Below are positions 63,493 to 64,000 of a stretch of DNA of 64,000 bases, in pieces. The stretch spans positions 1 to 64,000 of the forward strand of contig WYBM01000026.1 of the NCBI GenBank assembly GCA_011525915.1, in the 5' to 3' direction. The stretch is from Ardenticatenaceae bacterium (GTDB lineage: Bacteria; Chloroflexota; Anaerolineae; Promineifilales; Promineifilaceae). Within the stretch, counting starts at the first letter, position 1. The number at the start of each line of letters is the position of its first letter. The position numbers and the translations under genes are program-made. The notes beneath the pieces are model-generated. The model was not told where the DNA came from. It made no database searches and was given only the letters and a program-made list of their open reading frames with translations.

Positions 63493-64000
63493 ATGATCGT
63501 TTCTTCTAAAGTAACAGCCGAATACAAACAGACGCCGGTGGTACATTATCTGGCGCGGCGGTTCACGTACCGGCCCCAGACGGAGTGGTTGATGTTGGTG
63601 CAAGACGGCCGTGTTTTGTGCAACGGCCGTGTATGCACCCCAGACAGCCTGGTCACCCAGGGTGACGTAGTGGCTTGCGAGCTGCCTGATGAGCCACTGC
63701 CGGACAGGTTTGATTTTAATTATCAGATCGTTTATGAAGACACATGGCTGCTGGGCATTAATAAACCGGGGCATTTACTGGTGCATGATAAACGCCGCTT
63801 TGCCCAGGCCAACCTCATCTACCACCTGCGGGTGCGGCACGAACCACCTTACCCCGAAGCGGCCCTCGTTAACCGGCTGGATAAAGATACCTCCGGCGTG
63901 GTTATCGCCGCCAGGGACAGCCAGACACTGCGTTTAATGCAGCAGCTGTTTGCCGAACAGCAGGTGACTAAAGAGTACCTGGCTGTGGTACGCGGTGTGC
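63493..64000 (+). CDS. RluA-family pseudouridine synthase (partial, runs off the window)
   Basis: 169 codons before the window ends. The catalytic motif is ALVNRLDKDTSGVVIAARDS with the conserved Asp in RLD, preceded by YEDTWLLGINKPGHLLVHDK. The N-terminal 70 residues resemble an S4-like region (LVQDGRVLCNGRV). It makes pseudouridine in rRNA or tRNA. The ATG at 63493 has GAGG upstream; an in-frame ATG at 63454 would add 13 residues. Divergent from the E1 gene. Confidence 0.92.
   Translation, partial: MIVSSKVTAEYKQTPVVHYLARRFTYRPQTEWLMLVQDGRVLCNGRVCTPDSLVTQGDVVACELPDEPLPDRFDFNYQIVYEDTWLLGINKPGHLLVHDKRRFAQANLIYHLRVRHEPPYPEAALVNRLDKDTSGVVIAARDSQTLRLMQQLFAEQQVTKEYLAVVRGV

Larger units (their letters stand above)
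1261..63630. repeat. Highly iterated palindrome ACGGCCGT, about 96 copies
   Basis: First bases of copies include 1261, 1345, 2017, 2423, 3490, 4404, 4983, 6171, 6676, 7276, 8018, 9704, 10522, 10718, 11207, 11837, 12389, 12930, 13808, 13973, 14135, 14828, 15174, 15446, 15492, 15649, 17459, 18676, 19417, 19684, 20186, 23097, 23273, 24158, 24341, 25766, 26199, 26357, 27575, 29705, 30176, 31106, 31427, 31571, 32249, 32360, 32549, 33383, 34149, 35014, 35875, 36422, 38322, 39619, 40013, 40293, 40799, 41031, 41629, 41678, 42157, 42353, 43628, 43662, 43995, 46422, 47190, 47321, 47406, 47954, 49016, 49845, 51506, 52840, 53240, 53579, 54284, 54382, 54694, 55298, 55750, 56135, 56520, 57411, 58278, 58400, 58489, 58923, 59294, 59456, 60363, 60530, 62374, 63345, 63605, 63623. 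It occurs in every reading frame (Thr-Ala-Val, x-Gly-Arg, x-Arg-Pro-x) and between genes. Confidence 0.92.

Overview
The window is a chromosomal stretch from a bacterium that is probably a member of Chloroflexota (Anaerolineae-like). This is inferred, not proven. The grounds are an RNase Y, a long-form RecX, a V4R protein, a Flp pilin, no recognised lipopolysaccharide genes, and very large secreted beta-helix proteins carrying a YLPLI/YLPII motif beside Thr/Pro linkers. One octamer, ACGGCCGT, recurs about 96 times by eye in all reading frames and between genes. It behaves like a genome-wide highly iterated palindrome.

Layout. 1-741: a tiny ORF and three minus-strand tRNA genes (CAU, Gly-UCC, Pro-UGG) separated by CAGT/ACTG hairpin repeats. 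832-5092: an acyl-CoA dehydrogenase, then a minus-strand group (GNAT, V4R, Gly-rich membrane protein, pterin dehydratase). 5149-8754: recA, recX, rny. 8841-15547: aldo/keto reductase and envelope-glycan genes (flippase-like protein, GT4 transferase, a methyltransferase/GT-C fusion). 15585-17137: an orphan Rhs-like tip followed by a membrane protein, possibly toxin and immunity. 17230-33478: surface proteins, namely a PKD/HAF-repeat protein, a Flp pilin and a 4295-residue beta-helix giant. 33533-43953: lipoate ligase, hybrid histidine kinase, secreted and membrane proteins, an M23 lipoprotein and AceK. 44103-56722: housekeeping genes (glgC, wecA-like, upp, ruvB, two CNNM/CorC proteins, an M32 carboxypeptidase, TspO-like, photolyase).

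The most interesting region is 56739-63278, all on the minus strand. It is a bacterial ubiquitin-like conjugation locus in the order E1, ubiquitin-like protein, membrane protein of unknown function, E2, JAMM protease with a membrane anchor, second JAMM protease, RING protein, membrane-anchored RING-like protein. It therefore holds a full E1-E2-E3-Ub-deconjugase set. Three of its products have membrane segments, which suggests action at the membrane. The right edge carries the start of an RluA-family pseudouridine synthase.

Some 3'-end duplications (33511/34275 and 38521/39443) and the Rhs tip show recent local rearrangement. Start codons were moved from the longest possible frame wherever a ribosome binding site or family length favoured an internal start. 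These cases are noted in the entries.
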